NCBI RefSeq assembly: GCF_009766105.1
Contig: NZ_LMUH01000013.1
Span: forward strand, 62,001 to 126,000
Direction: 5' to 3'
Length of the DNA stretch: 64,000 bases
DNA from: Granulicella sp. S156
GTDB lineage: Bacteria > Acidobacteriota > Terriglobia > Terriglobales > Acidobacteriaceae
In this document: positions 43,118 through 50,842 of the stretch, in pieces
Layout: every line of letters begins with the position of its first letter
Numbering within the stretch: position 1 is the stretch's first letter
The notes under the pieces: generated by a model
What the model was told of the DNA's origin: nothing
The model's database searches: none
The model's input: the letters and a program-made list of their open reading frames with translations, nothing else
Made by a program: the position numbers and the translations under genes

Positions 43118-44539
43118 TTATGCGGCGAGGGTGAAGAAAAATGTTGCGCCGTTGCCAAGTTCGCTTTCGGCCCAGATGGAACCCTGATGGCGGCGGATAA
43201 TGCGCGAGACAGTCGCCAAACCTATTCCCGAACCCTTGAAGTCACGGTCCCCGTGCAAGCGTTGGAAGGCAGTGAATAGACGGTCGACGTATTGCATGTC
43301 GAAGCCCGCACCATTGTCTCGAATGAAGTATACGGTGCGGCCCTCTCGCACGTCACTGCCGAATTCGATGCGCCCCTCCGGTGTCCGCGAGGTGAACTTC
43401 CAGGCGTTGCCGATCAGGTTTTCCAGCGCAATCCGCACCAGCCTCGGATCGGCCTGTGCCAGCACTCCGGGTTGGGCGACGAAGACGATCGCCCGATCAT
43501 GATCGGAGGCGGTAAGCTCGTCGAACACCAGCTTCGCGAGCTGCGAGATATCCACGCGCTCGCGATGAACCTCAGAACGGGTCACGCGTGAGAGCTGCAA
43601 CAGGGAATCGATCAGCATGCCCATGCGCTGCACACCGTTGCGTATGCGCGCAATGTAGTCGAGACCCTCGTCGTTCAGCTTGTCGGAGAAGTCCTCCATC
43701 AGCGCGAGCGAGAACCCGTCAATGGTCCGCAGCGGCGCGCGCAGATCGTGCGAGACCGAGTAGCTGAACGCCTCAAGCTCCTGATTCGATTCCGCCAGCT
43801 CCTGCGTCCTCTCCTCCACTCGTCCTTCGAGTTCGGTGTTCACTCTCGTCAGCTCATTGTTGAGCGCCTCGATTGAAGCCGCATCCTCGGCGATCTGAAG
43901 GTGACTGCGGTGGGCGCGAACCAGCTGTTCAAAGGCAGCGGCAATCAGAAGGATATCGAGCAGCGAGACGGCAATGAAGCTGATCCATACTTCTTTGCTG
44001 GCATTCTTTGTCTCACGGGTGCGTTCGATGAGCAAGCGATGCTCTTCGGCTTCAATCTGGCTGATGGCATACGCGACGCTCTGACCACCACCGGGATAGT
44101 CGGTCAGCAGTGGTTCCAGGAGGTTTGGTTCTATCGGGCCTGCTGATGAATTGCCGGAGCGTAGCGCGTTGGCGGAGTCGAGCGTGCCCATCTTCGCCGC
44201 TACCCGCGTGCGCAGGTACGCGATCCGCTGCTGCTGCGATTCGCTGTCGGCTGTGAGCCGCTGGACCTCGTCGATCTCTGCGTATACGCCCTGCGATGAG
44301 GCATGGTATTGCTTCTCGAAGGCAGGCGAACCTGTGAGGATGTAGCCGCGCACGGCGCTATCTGCCGTACGCATGTTCAGAGCCAGGCTTTCGGTGTGCG
44401 AAAGAACGTCCAGCGTCTGCGACAGCCAGCCCTGCGTCGTAAACAGCTTGCTCAGCGAGCGCCAGGCCATCCACGTATTCAGAAGTACAACAAGGATCGC
44501 GCCCGCCATCAACAGGCGATAGATGTCGCTCTTCTTCAT
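43118..44539 (-). CDS. Membrane sensor histidine kinase with CHASE3-type sensor
   Basis: 473 residues from the ATG at 44539; the frame is open to 44575 but the shorter start is used because MKKSDIYRLLMAGAILVVLL begins the first membrane helix. A periplasmic CHASE3-like region (SLALNMRTADSAVRGYILTGSPAFEKQY) lies between two helices (second: WISFIAVSLLDILLIAAAF). A coiled linker (NNELTRVNTELEGRVEERTQELAESNQELEAF) leads to the H-box SYSVSHDLRAPLRTIDGF and the ATPase (NLIGNAWKFTSRTPEG; FIRDNGAGFDM; FKGSGIGLATVSRII). This kinase core is of the bacteriophytochrome type, consistent with the Rcp1-like partner downstream. Confidence 0.9.
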   Translation of the reverse strand: MKKSDIYRLLMAGAILVVLLNTWMAWRSLSKLFTTQGWLSQTLDVLSHTESLALNMRTADSAVRGYILTGSPAFEKQYHASSQGVYAEIDEVQRLTADSESQQQRIAYLRTRVAAKMGTLDSANALRSGNSSAGPIEPNLLEPLLTDYPGGGQSVAYAISQIEAEEHRLLIERTRETKNASKEVWISFIAVSLLDILLIAAAFEQLVRAHRSHLQIAEDAASIEALNNELTRVNTELEGRVEERTQELAESNQELEAFSYSVSHDLRAPLRTIDGFSLALMEDFSDKLNDEGLDYIARIRNGVQRMGMLIDSLLQLSRVTRSEVHRERVDISQLAKLVFDELTASDHDRAIVFVAQPGVLAQADPRLVRIALENLIGNAWKFTSRTPEGRIEFGSDVREGRTVYFIRDNGAGFDMQYVDRLFTAFQRLHGDRDFKGSGIGLATVSRIIRRHQGSIWAESELGNGATFFFTLAA

Positions 44540-44593
44540 ACAGTTCCAAGCTATCAGACTGCAGAAACACGGCAAGAGTTGTGTCGGCTATCG

Positions 44594-44625
44594 GTCAGTT
44601 CCCGGTGTCGATACCGGGAACTGAC
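44594..44625. terminator. Hairpin downstream of the ABC-F gene
   Basis: A 13-bp perfect stem GTCAGTTCCCGGT / ACCGGGAACTGAC with a 6-nt loop. There is no T-run on either side, so it may stabilise RNA or work as a Rho-assisted end. Confidence 0.45.
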
Positions 44626-44631
44626 AAACTG

Positions 44632-44680
44632 CTACTTCGAGGCCATCGCCAGCTGCGGCTGGTACTCCTGTTGCTTGCGC
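44632..44680 (-). pseudogene. Duplicated remnant of the ABC-F C-terminal coding end
   Basis: Just beyond the ABC-F stop, the same strand reads KQQEYQPQLAMASK followed by a stop. This mirrors the real C terminus EEYQQQLAMSTK-stop. It appears to be a tandem duplication of the last 14 or so codons, now outside the gene and diverged. Confidence 0.6.
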
Positions 44681-44690
44681 GTTTGCACGG

Positions 44691-46328
44691 TTATTTGGTG
44701 CTCATCGCCAACTGCTGTTGGTACTCCTCGTAAGGCCCCTTGTGGTCCGTGATGCGGAAGTCGGTGGGGCCGCCCTCGAAGTGCCAGATACGCGTGCCTG
44801 CCTCTTCGATCAGGTCCTGATCGTGAGTGACCAGAAATACCGTGCCTTCGTACTTCTGGATCGCCTGGTTGAGCGCGTTGATGCTCTCCAGATCAAGATG
44901 GTTCGTGGGCTCGTCGAGTACCAGCACGTTGGGCTTCTGCAGCATGATCTTGCAGAAGAGCAGTCGCGCAGCCTCGCCGCCGGAGAGGGCATCGGTCTTC
45001 TTCAGGCCTTCTTCGCCACGGAATAACATCTGTCCGAGGATGCCGCGGATGTCTTCCTTGGTGGCCTTGGGGTCGTACTGGTGCAGCCAGTCGCTGGCCG
45101 TCATGCCGAGCTGGATGGAGCCCTTGTGGTCCTGTGCGAAGTAGCCGATCTGTACCTCGTGGCCCCACTTCACAACACCCGAATCGATCGAAACATCCTT
45201 CTCTTCAACGCCAGGACCGTTGGCCAGCAGAGCTTTTAGCAGCGTAGTCTTGCCCTGGCCATTGCGGCCGATGAGGACTACCTTGTCGCCACGCGTAACC
45301 GATGCGGTGAAGTTATTGATGACATGCTCGGTCTTGCCGTCGGGCTGCGTGTAGGCCTTGTTGACCTGCTCGAACTCGAGGACGTTCTTGCCGGAGGGGC
45401 GCTCCATCTTGAAGCTGATGAAGGGGCGCGCAATATTGGAGCGAGCCAATTCGCTTGTAGCGAGCCGCTCGACTTCCTTCTTACGCGAGTTCACCTGCGA
45501 AGAGCGCGTACCTGCCGAGAAGCGGGCGATGAAGTCGTTAAGTTGCGCGATCTTCTTCTCGCGCTGTTCGTTCTGGCTCTCGATGCGGGTACGGACGCTG
45601 GTCTTCTGCAGCACCATATCGTCGTAGCCGCCGTTGTAGGTAATGATCGTCTCGTAGTCGATGTCGGCGATGTGCGTGCAGACGTTGTTGAGGAAGTGCC
45701 GGTCATGCGAGATGGTGATGACCGTGCCGTTGTAGCGGTTGAGAAACTCTTCAAGCCAGTGAATGGACTCGAGATCGAGATAGTTCGTAGGCTCGTCGAG
45801 CAGCAGCGCCTGGGGATTGCCGAACAGTGCCTGCGCCAACAGCACGCGCACCTTCTGGCCGCCCTGCAGCTCGCTCATCTTGCGCTCGTGCAGCTCGTCG
45901 GGGATATCGAGTCCCTGAAGCAGAACCGCGGCGTTTACCTCGGCCTCATACCCATCCTCATCGCCGACGATGCCTTCGAGCTCGCCCAGCCGGGAGCCGT
46001 CTTCGTCCGTCATCTCGGGCTTGTTGTAGATGATTTCGCGCTCCTCCATGGCCGCCCACAGGGACTTATTGCCCATGATGACGGTGTCGACAACGCGATA
46101 GGCATCGAACTCGTACTGGTCCTGTTTGAGGACGCCAATTTTCTTGGGGCGGACGACGGTACCCTTTTGGGCTTCGATCTCGCCGGTCAGCACCTTCATA
46201 AAGGTGGATTTGCCGGCGCCGTTGGGCCCGGTCAGGCCGTAGCGACGGCCAGTGGTGAACGTCACGGAGACGTCCTCGAAGAGCAGCTTTGCGCCGTAGC
46301 GCATGGTTACATTAGAGACGGAGATCAT
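44691..46328 (-). CDS. ABC-F family ATPase (YbiT-like)
   Basis: 545 residues with two ATP-binding cassettes and no membrane domain. The Walker A motifs are GPNGAGKS and GRNGQGKT, the signatures LQGGQKVR and LSGGEAAR, and the Walker B motifs LLLDEPTNYLDLES and LVLDEPTNHLDLES. The charged linker between cassettes is present (RTRIESQNEQREKKIAQLNDFI). ABC-F proteins bind the ribosomal E site and affect translation or protect from antibiotics; the closest type by eye is YbiT. An ATG at 46328 is used, although a TTG precedes it. A partial duplication of its tail lies immediately downstream. Confidence 0.93.
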   Translation of the reverse strand: MISVSNVTMRYGAKLLFEDVSVTFTTGRRYGLTGPNGAGKSTFMKVLTGEIEAQKGTVVRPKKIGVLKQDQYEFDAYRVVDTVIMGNKSLWAAMEEREIIYNKPEMTDEDGSRLGELEGIVGDEDGYEAEVNAAVLLQGLDIPDELHERKMSELQGGQKVRVLLAQALFGNPQALLLDEPTNYLDLESIHWLEEFLNRYNGTVITISHDRHFLNNVCTHIADIDYETIITYNGGYDDMVLQKTSVRTRIESQNEQREKKIAQLNDFIARFSAGTRSSQVNSRKKEVERLATSELARSNIARPFISFKMERPSGKNVLEFEQVNKAYTQPDGKTEHVINNFTASVTRGDKVVLIGRNGQGKTTLLKALLANGPGVEEKDVSIDSGVVKWGHEVQIGYFAQDHKGSIQLGMTASDWLHQYDPKATKEDIRGILGQMLFRGEEGLKKTDALSGGEAARLLFCKIMLQKPNVLVLDEPTNHLDLESINALNQAIQKYEGTVFLVTHDQDLIEEAGTRIWHFEGGPTDFRITDHKGPYEEYQQQLAMSTK

Positions 46329-46384
46329 CAACTATATTTTCTCACGACGCACCTGCGATAGGCTTGCGGTGCGTATGAGCCGTC

Positions 46385-46720
46385 TTAATGCGGCTGGAAC
46401 GACCCCACCGGGCAATTCTCACGCTCGATGGGGCCGCCCGGGCGATCGATGTGGAAGCTGTAGGCACAGTTGATGTTGGAGCTGCCGCTGGCTGCCGGAT
46501 ACACATATAGCGTGTGGTTGCCGGAGTTGTAGATCGTCAATGAATCCTTGATGTTAGAGCCGCTGAACTGGAACTCAAGGCCGCTGTCTGTTCCGCGCGC
46601 GGCCGAGTCGGACGTTGAGGGCTGGGCATGGACACTGGAGTTCGCTCCATGGGCCCACCATCCGAGGGTAGCGGCGAAGGTCAGCAGGGCAAGGTCGCGA
46701 ACGAGTGGTTTGGCTTGCAT
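46385..46720 (-). CDS. Small secreted hypothetical protein
   Basis: About 111 residues from the ATG at 46720, chosen because AGGAG lies 7 bp upstream (the frame extends to 46792). An N-terminal hydrophobic stretch (ALLTFAATLGWWAHGANSSVHAQ) looks like a signal peptide. The mature part is small, Ser/Asn/Gly-rich with two Cys (INCAYSFH and RENCPVG) that could form a disulfide. No family recognised. It lies 57 bp upstream of the ABC-F gene on the same strand. Confidence 0.65.
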   Translation of the reverse strand: MQAKPLVRDLALLTFAATLGWWAHGANSSVHAQPSTSDSAARGTDSGLEFQFSGSNIKDSLTIYNSGNHTLYVYPAASGSSNINCAYSFHIDRPGGPIERENCPVGSFQPH

Positions 46721-46861
46721 GGTCATACTCCTGTGCATCAGGGATGACTGTAGGACGAAGCCTGAACTGGATGGTCTCGCCGAGTAAGGCATTTAGTTGC
46801 CGGGCAAGAAAGAAAGTACCAGAATCGCGGTTTGACTCTGGTATCCTTCGCTGCAACCATC

Positions 46862-47392
46862 ATGTCCATCACACCTCCAAACTTCGATCAAGCGGAGTAC
46901 ATCGATACCCCCGTTCTGCCGCCGGCGGAGTTCGACTCCGCACTCTTTCTGCGTTCGCTTGCGTTTGGTGTCGCCGGGGCCATCCTGGGAGCCGTCATCT
47001 ATGCGGCGTTTATCGGCATCACGCATATTGAGATCGGCTATCTCGCCGTTGGCGTGGCTTACCTCGTCGCAAAGGCTATGACGATGGGTTCCAGTGGACG
47101 GGGAGGACGCCCCTATCAGATTGCAGCGTTAGTGATGACCTGCGGTGCGGTGGCCTTTGGCAATGCGCTGTTGCTGTGGTGGGGTGTGCGTAAGGATGGC
47201 GTGAATATTCCAATATCTGCGCACAACATCGTTGCGCTTGGGAAGTACGGCTTTTTAAAACCGTTCCTCGAATTCCATGATTCTCCTGGGGGAGCGATCC
47301 TGGGACTGTTCATTCTTTTTATCGGCCTGCGCGCAGCCTGGCGCATGACGTCTGGTGAACCCGGAGCTGTCCGGCATCCCTTCGCTCGCTAG
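46862..47392 (+). CDS. Small membrane protein, paralogue of the next gene
   Basis: About 176 residues from the ATG at 46862 (MSITPPNFDQAEYIDTP). Three to four hydrophobic segments (FGVAGAILGAVIYAAFIGI; GYLAVGVAYLVAKAM; IAALVMTCGAVAFGNALLLWW; AILGLFILFIGLRAAW). The text VAYLVAKAMTMGSSGRGGRPYQIAALV aligns with VGYAIGKAMRIGSHGFGGRRYQVMAAL in the downstream gene, and both end in HPF-x-x, so they are related. Function unknown. The TAG stop is the first three bases of a family B repeat. Confidence 0.75.
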   Translation: MSITPPNFDQAEYIDTPVLPPAEFDSALFLRSLAFGVAGAILGAVIYAAFIGITHIEIGYLAVGVAYLVAKAMTMGSSGRGGRPYQIAALVMTCGAVAFGNALLLWWGVRKDGVNIPISAHNIVALGKYGFLKPFLEFHDSPGGAILGLFILFIGLRAAWRMTSGEPGAVRHPFAR

Positions 47393-47505
47393 AGCGATTT
47401 CACAGTAGGTGCAAGCCGGAGCGAAAGACGGTTGCGTGGTTTTCTCCCAAGGAAAACCACATTGCACAATCTTTGCTGGATTTCAGTAACTGTGAAATCG
47501 CTCTA
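47390..47505. repeat. Family B stop-codon-associated palindromic repeat, copy 2
   Basis: A 14-bp perfect terminal inverted repeat, TAGAGCGATTTCAC / GTGAAATCGCTCTA, with TA at both extremes and an inner hairpin GTGGTTTTCTCCC / GGAAAACCAC. The first TAG is the stop codon of the upstream gene. It separates two related membrane-protein genes. Confidence 0.9.
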
Positions 47506-47515
47506 ATATTGTTTA

Positions 47516-48118
47516 ATGCCGCTCGACTCACTCAACTTCCATCGCGCCGAGTACGGCAGCGCTACGACCCTGGAAAACTGCGAGTTCTGCATGCGCGGGC
47601 TGGACAGTGGGTACTTCAACGTGGACAAGTATCGCGTTTGCAGTCCCTGCGCCGTGCGCGTAGGGGACATACAGGCCGCGAACACTCGTGCTGTGTTTCT
47701 GCGCTCGATCGCCACCGGGAGCCTTGCCGCCGCCATGTCCGGCCTGGTGTATTTTTCGCTCTTTCGGCTAACCGGCGGTTGGATGGTCTTCGCCGCAATT
47801 GGCGTCGGCTACGCCATCGGCAAGGCTATGAGGATCGGTTCTCACGGTTTTGGAGGCCGCCGCTATCAGGTGATGGCTGCGTTGTTGACCTATATCGCCG
47901 TCATTCTGGCTTCTACCCTTGCGGTCATGAGATCACCCGATGTACCGTTCTGGGCCTATCCGGTGCTCTTGTTTGCGCCGTTCATCCAGATGTTTGTTGG
48001 ACACTTCAGCCTCGCAGCGCTGCAACTGCTCTTCGCCTGCGTTGGAATGCGTTGGGCGTGGGGGCTTATGGCCGGTAAGTCCTTGAAGATCACAGGCCCA
48101 CACCCGTTTGGCGATTGA
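47516..48118 (+). CDS. Zinc-ribbon plus membrane protein, paralogue of the previous gene
   Basis: 200 residues. The N-terminal part has a two-pair Cys motif (CEFCMRG.. and VCSPC about 20 residues later), likely a zinc ribbon that the upstream paralogue lacks. Hydrophobic helices follow (SIATGSLAAAMSGLVYFSLF; MVFAAIGVGYAIGKAM; MAALLTYIAVILASTLAV; PVLLFAPFIQMFVGHF). The conserved block GKAMRIGSHGFGGRRYQ is shared with the upstream gene. The start ATG at 47516 has no strong ribosome site and lies 10 bp after a repeat. Function unknown. Confidence 0.75.
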   Translation: MPLDSLNFHRAEYGSATTLENCEFCMRGLDSGYFNVDKYRVCSPCAVRVGDIQAANTRAVFLRSIATGSLAAAMSGLVYFSLFRLTGGWMVFAAIGVGYAIGKAMRIGSHGFGGRRYQVMAALLTYIAVILASTLAVMRSPDVPFWAYPVLLFAPFIQMFVGHFSLAALQLLFACVGMRWAWGLMAGKSLKITGPHPFGD

Positions 48119-48125
48119 TCTGCGT

Positions 48126-48423
48126 TAAAGCATTTTCCTGAGTAGTTGTGATGTGCCTCTTTCAATCCCACCCCTACCGTGTCATCTCGACCGGAGGCGG
48201 CGCTTTTGCCGCCGTAGCGGAGAGACCTGCAGGTTGCAGAGCGCGATGCAAATGTTTGTGGCGCGCTTTGCGTCAAGACCTGCAGGTTGTTTGCACCAGC
48301 ACTATCGCCTGCGCGGACAATCTGCAGGTCTCTCCACTTCGCATGACGATAAAACCATCATGCTACGGTCGAGATGACAGTTCTGTGGTGGTTCTTCCCT
48401 GCATCAGCACGACTCAGCTCTTA
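48126..48423. repeat. Composite repeat around a family A element, ending on the FecR-gene stop codon
   Basis: Outer arms are TAAAGCATTTTCCTGAGTAG on the left and ..GACTCAGCTCTTA on the right, imperfectly complementary. The final TTA (48421-48423) is the stop codon of the FecR-domain gene on the minus strand. Inside, 48180-48379 is a family A copy with ends TGTCATCTCGACC / GGTCGAGATGACA. It carries the extra module beginning GCAGAGCGCGATGCAAATG that is shared with the 15.8 kb copy. Confidence 0.75.
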
Positions 48424-50475
48424 CTTCTTACCACCGCCACTTGGCGGCGACGGACGGCTGGGTGGCGGTGGCGCGGGGCGCGGAGCCGGTTGGGGATGTG
48501 GAACCGACTCACGCTGCTGGGGTTCTCCAGCCGGACGATTCTCGCGCACGTTTTCCATCTGCCGAGGGCCCAGCGGACGTCCCGGGTCGGTGCTCTCGAT
48601 GGCTTGTCGCTGCTGCTCGAAGTTCGCATTCGGCGACGGTGGCACAGCGCGATTGACCAGAGGACGCTGCTCGGGTGGTGCCGGCCGCTGCTCCTCGAGG
48701 TCCGGGGTACTGCGGCTAACCGTCGGACGCACTTCAGACGGATTCTCCTGCGGTGTCACCGGCTGGCGAGTGGAGGGCGGCATCTGCTCGATGCGACGCT
48801 CAGGATTGGGCTGATTGACTTCTCCCGTGGAGGGCGGAACCGGTTGATTGCCTATGGGTGCCACGTACTGCTCCCCGGACTGGCGTACGGGTAATCCGCC
48901 CGGCTGTGTGATGGGCCGTACGCTCGTCGGCGGTGCCGGACGGGAGACTGGCCTTGTGATGGTCACAGGTTGATTGCGATCTCCCTCAAGAGTCCGGGTC
49001 TCATCGGTTCGCGTCTCCAGCACAGGCCGCTGGATCTGCCGTGGCACAGCCCGTGCTGGCGTGGAGCTGACAATCTCCCGTGTCGGCGTCACCATCGGAT
49101 GCGGCAGCACCGTCGCCTGCGCCAGTTGCTGGGCAGGGAGATGCAGTGCCGCACGGGACACAGACCGTCCTGCGGCAAACTCATTTTGCGGCACGGCTAC
49201 CGTCGCCACCTGACGGTTCACATACACGCGATTGACGACCGTGTTGTTGACGTAGACGTTCGTCGTGCGCTGGTTGTAGATGTTCCGCACCTCGACGGTA
49301 TTGCGGTTGTAGATGTTGGTCACATTGACGCGATTCGTATAGAGCGCGCTGGAGTGATACCACGGCACATACGGCTCACGCGGGCCCAGGGGGAACCATG
49401 CGGCCACACCCGTGCCGCCGACTGCGAACCGCGCCCCGCCGACGAACACTACCAGCGCCGGTGAGTAGATGGGACGCACGACCCGTGGTCCCGGTACCCA
49501 TCCCCAGCGGTTGCCGAAGCGGCCCCAGCGGCCATAGTGGAAGGGCGCGAAGCCCCACGGCTCCTGCTCCACCCAGGTCCATCCCCACGGAGCGATCCAG
49601 GCCCAATGGCCGTAGCAGTAGGGCTGCCAGTCTGCGGCAACGCCACTCGGATACCACACGGGGCCATCGTCGGAAGAGGAGTTGTCCCAACTGCCATAGT
49701 TGCTGAGATCGTCGGCGCCGATGGTCTCCGAGTTTACGTAGTTGCCTTCACCGGACTCAGCGCTCTGGTACGTGTTGTCCCGGCTGGCGGAGAAGTTGTC
49801 GAGGGCATCGGGCCTGGCAGGCTGTACATCCTGCGCGGTCACCGGATTGGATCCGGCAAGCTGCGCCGATTCGCCCGGCTGCAACACCTGCTGGAATCCC
49901 TGGGCGTTCACCTGCGCCTGCCCGGAGAGCAGCGTCACGACGGTGGTATCGCTGTTGGGATAGACATCGACGCGAACATCGCCGGGGGCGAGCACGGTCA
50001 CGGCGGCGTTGGGGGTGTCGAGTTCCAGCGTCGTGCCTGGGTTGAGCGCGAACGTGCGTACGTGCACGCTACCCTGTGCCAGACCGAACTGCTGCAACTG
50101 GTCGGTCATCGCGGTGACCGTGAAGTCGGTCAGTGCGCCCAACCGTACGGCAACCTGGCCGGTTTCAAGCTCGGCCTGGGCGCCGTTGTCGGTGTAGAGG
50201 CGGTCGCCGGTTGTCAGCGGATAGTTGAGGTTCGCGGGGCTGAAATCGTTGACGCTCGCAGGCTGCAGCGAGACGTTCCCGTTAAGCACGCTCAGCCGCG
50301 CCACCACGGATGGCGGATCCTGCTGCGACGCGTTGGGATCGTCTGGTGGTGCCGAATCCTCCTCTTGGGCCCGAACAGCAACGGGAGCCAGCAGAAGCGC
50401 AAAGGTGAGTGCGGCAAGCGGCCATGCACGGCCGGATAAACGGAAGTTACTGCGAGAACTTTGTTGCCTTACCAT
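48421..50475 (-). CDS. FecR-domain / DUF6600-type secreted protein with Pro-rich tail
   Basis: 684 residues from the ATG at 50475 (GAGG 7 bp upstream). A signal peptide ends VAVRAQE. A FecR-like domain follows (about 60-205: VARLSVLNGNVSLQPASVNDFSPANL; GDRLYTDNGAQAELETG; VTVLAPGDVRVDVYP). The next region is very rich in Trp/Tyr/Gly (YCYGHWAWIAPWGWTWVEQEPWGFAPFHYGRW), typical of DUF6600 proteins. Asn/Val repeats come next (NIYNRNTVEVRNIYNQRTTNVYVNNT), then about 200 residues of Pro/Gln/Arg low complexity. It is probably cell-surface or periplasmic; no sigma factor or receptor adjoins it, so classic FecR signalling is unlikely. Confidence 0.85.
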   Translation of the reverse strand: MVRQQSSRSNFRLSGRAWPLAALTFALLLAPVAVRAQEEDSAPPDDPNASQQDPPSVVARLSVLNGNVSLQPASVNDFSPANLNYPLTTGDRLYTDNGAQAELETGQVAVRLGALTDFTVTAMTDQLQQFGLAQGSVHVRTFALNPGTTLELDTPNAAVTVLAPGDVRVDVYPNSDTTVVTLLSGQAQVNAQGFQQVLQPGESAQLAGSNPVTAQDVQPARPDALDNFSASRDNTYQSAESGEGNYVNSETIGADDLSNYGSWDNSSSDDGPVWYPSGVAADWQPYCYGHWAWIAPWGWTWVEQEPWGFAPFHYGRWGRFGNRWGWVPGPRVVRPIYSPALVVFVGGARFAVGGTGVAAWFPLGPREPYVPWYHSSALYTNRVNVTNIYNRNTVEVRNIYNQRTTNVYVNNTVVNRVYVNRQVATVAVPQNEFAAGRSVSRAALHLPAQQLAQATVLPHPMVTPTREIVSSTPARAVPRQIQRPVLETRTDETRTLEGDRNQPVTITRPVSRPAPPTSVRPITQPGGLPVRQSGEQYVAPIGNQPVPPSTGEVNQPNPERRIEQMPPSTRQPVTPQENPSEVRPTVSRSTPDLEEQRPAPPEQRPLVNRAVPPSPNANFEQQRQAIESTDPGRPLGPRQMENVRENRPAGEPQQRESVPHPQPAPRPAPPPPSRPSPPSGGGKK

Positions 50476-50603
50476 CACTTCACCTCGGGCACGATCGATC
50501 AGCGCTCACGAGTGTAAACCCTGTGTCGGAAGAAAAGGTTTGGTTTTGTCCCTACTTTTTCTTTTCTTCGTCATCTTGTGGCAAGAAGGCAACGTCCAAT
50601 ACG

Positions 50604-50807
50604 TGTCATTCAACGGGAGTGGAGAAACCCCTGTATTTCGCGGAAGTCCGTACTGCCGGAAAAGCCAAAGGGAACACTTCGTACTACATTGCCAGAATTG
50701 TGTGACGTCCAACTGCAAAAGTGTGTCCTTGCATCAGGCGAGCGTGTCCTCGAGGGCATCGCACAATACAGGGGTTTCTCCACTCCCGTTGGTCGGTCGA
50801 AATGACA
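50604..50807. repeat. Family A palindromic repeat, copy 5
   Basis: Ends TGTCATTC.. and ..GAAATGACA. Inside lie perfect 26-bp inverted arms (50612-50637 and 50765-50790, starting AACGGGAGTGGAG), which can fold into one long hairpin with a loop of about 127 nt. It lies between the FecR-gene promoter side and the thiE-like gene. Confidence 0.8.
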
Positions 50808-50842
50808 GGCTTTGGTGCGGGTTCATAGGTACGACTGCAGTA

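Noticed and set aside
48126-48423. A CRISPR-like or tandem array in the repeat-rich intergenic regions
   Set aside because: The repeats are dispersed inverted repeats, not regularly spaced direct repeats, and no cas gene is present.
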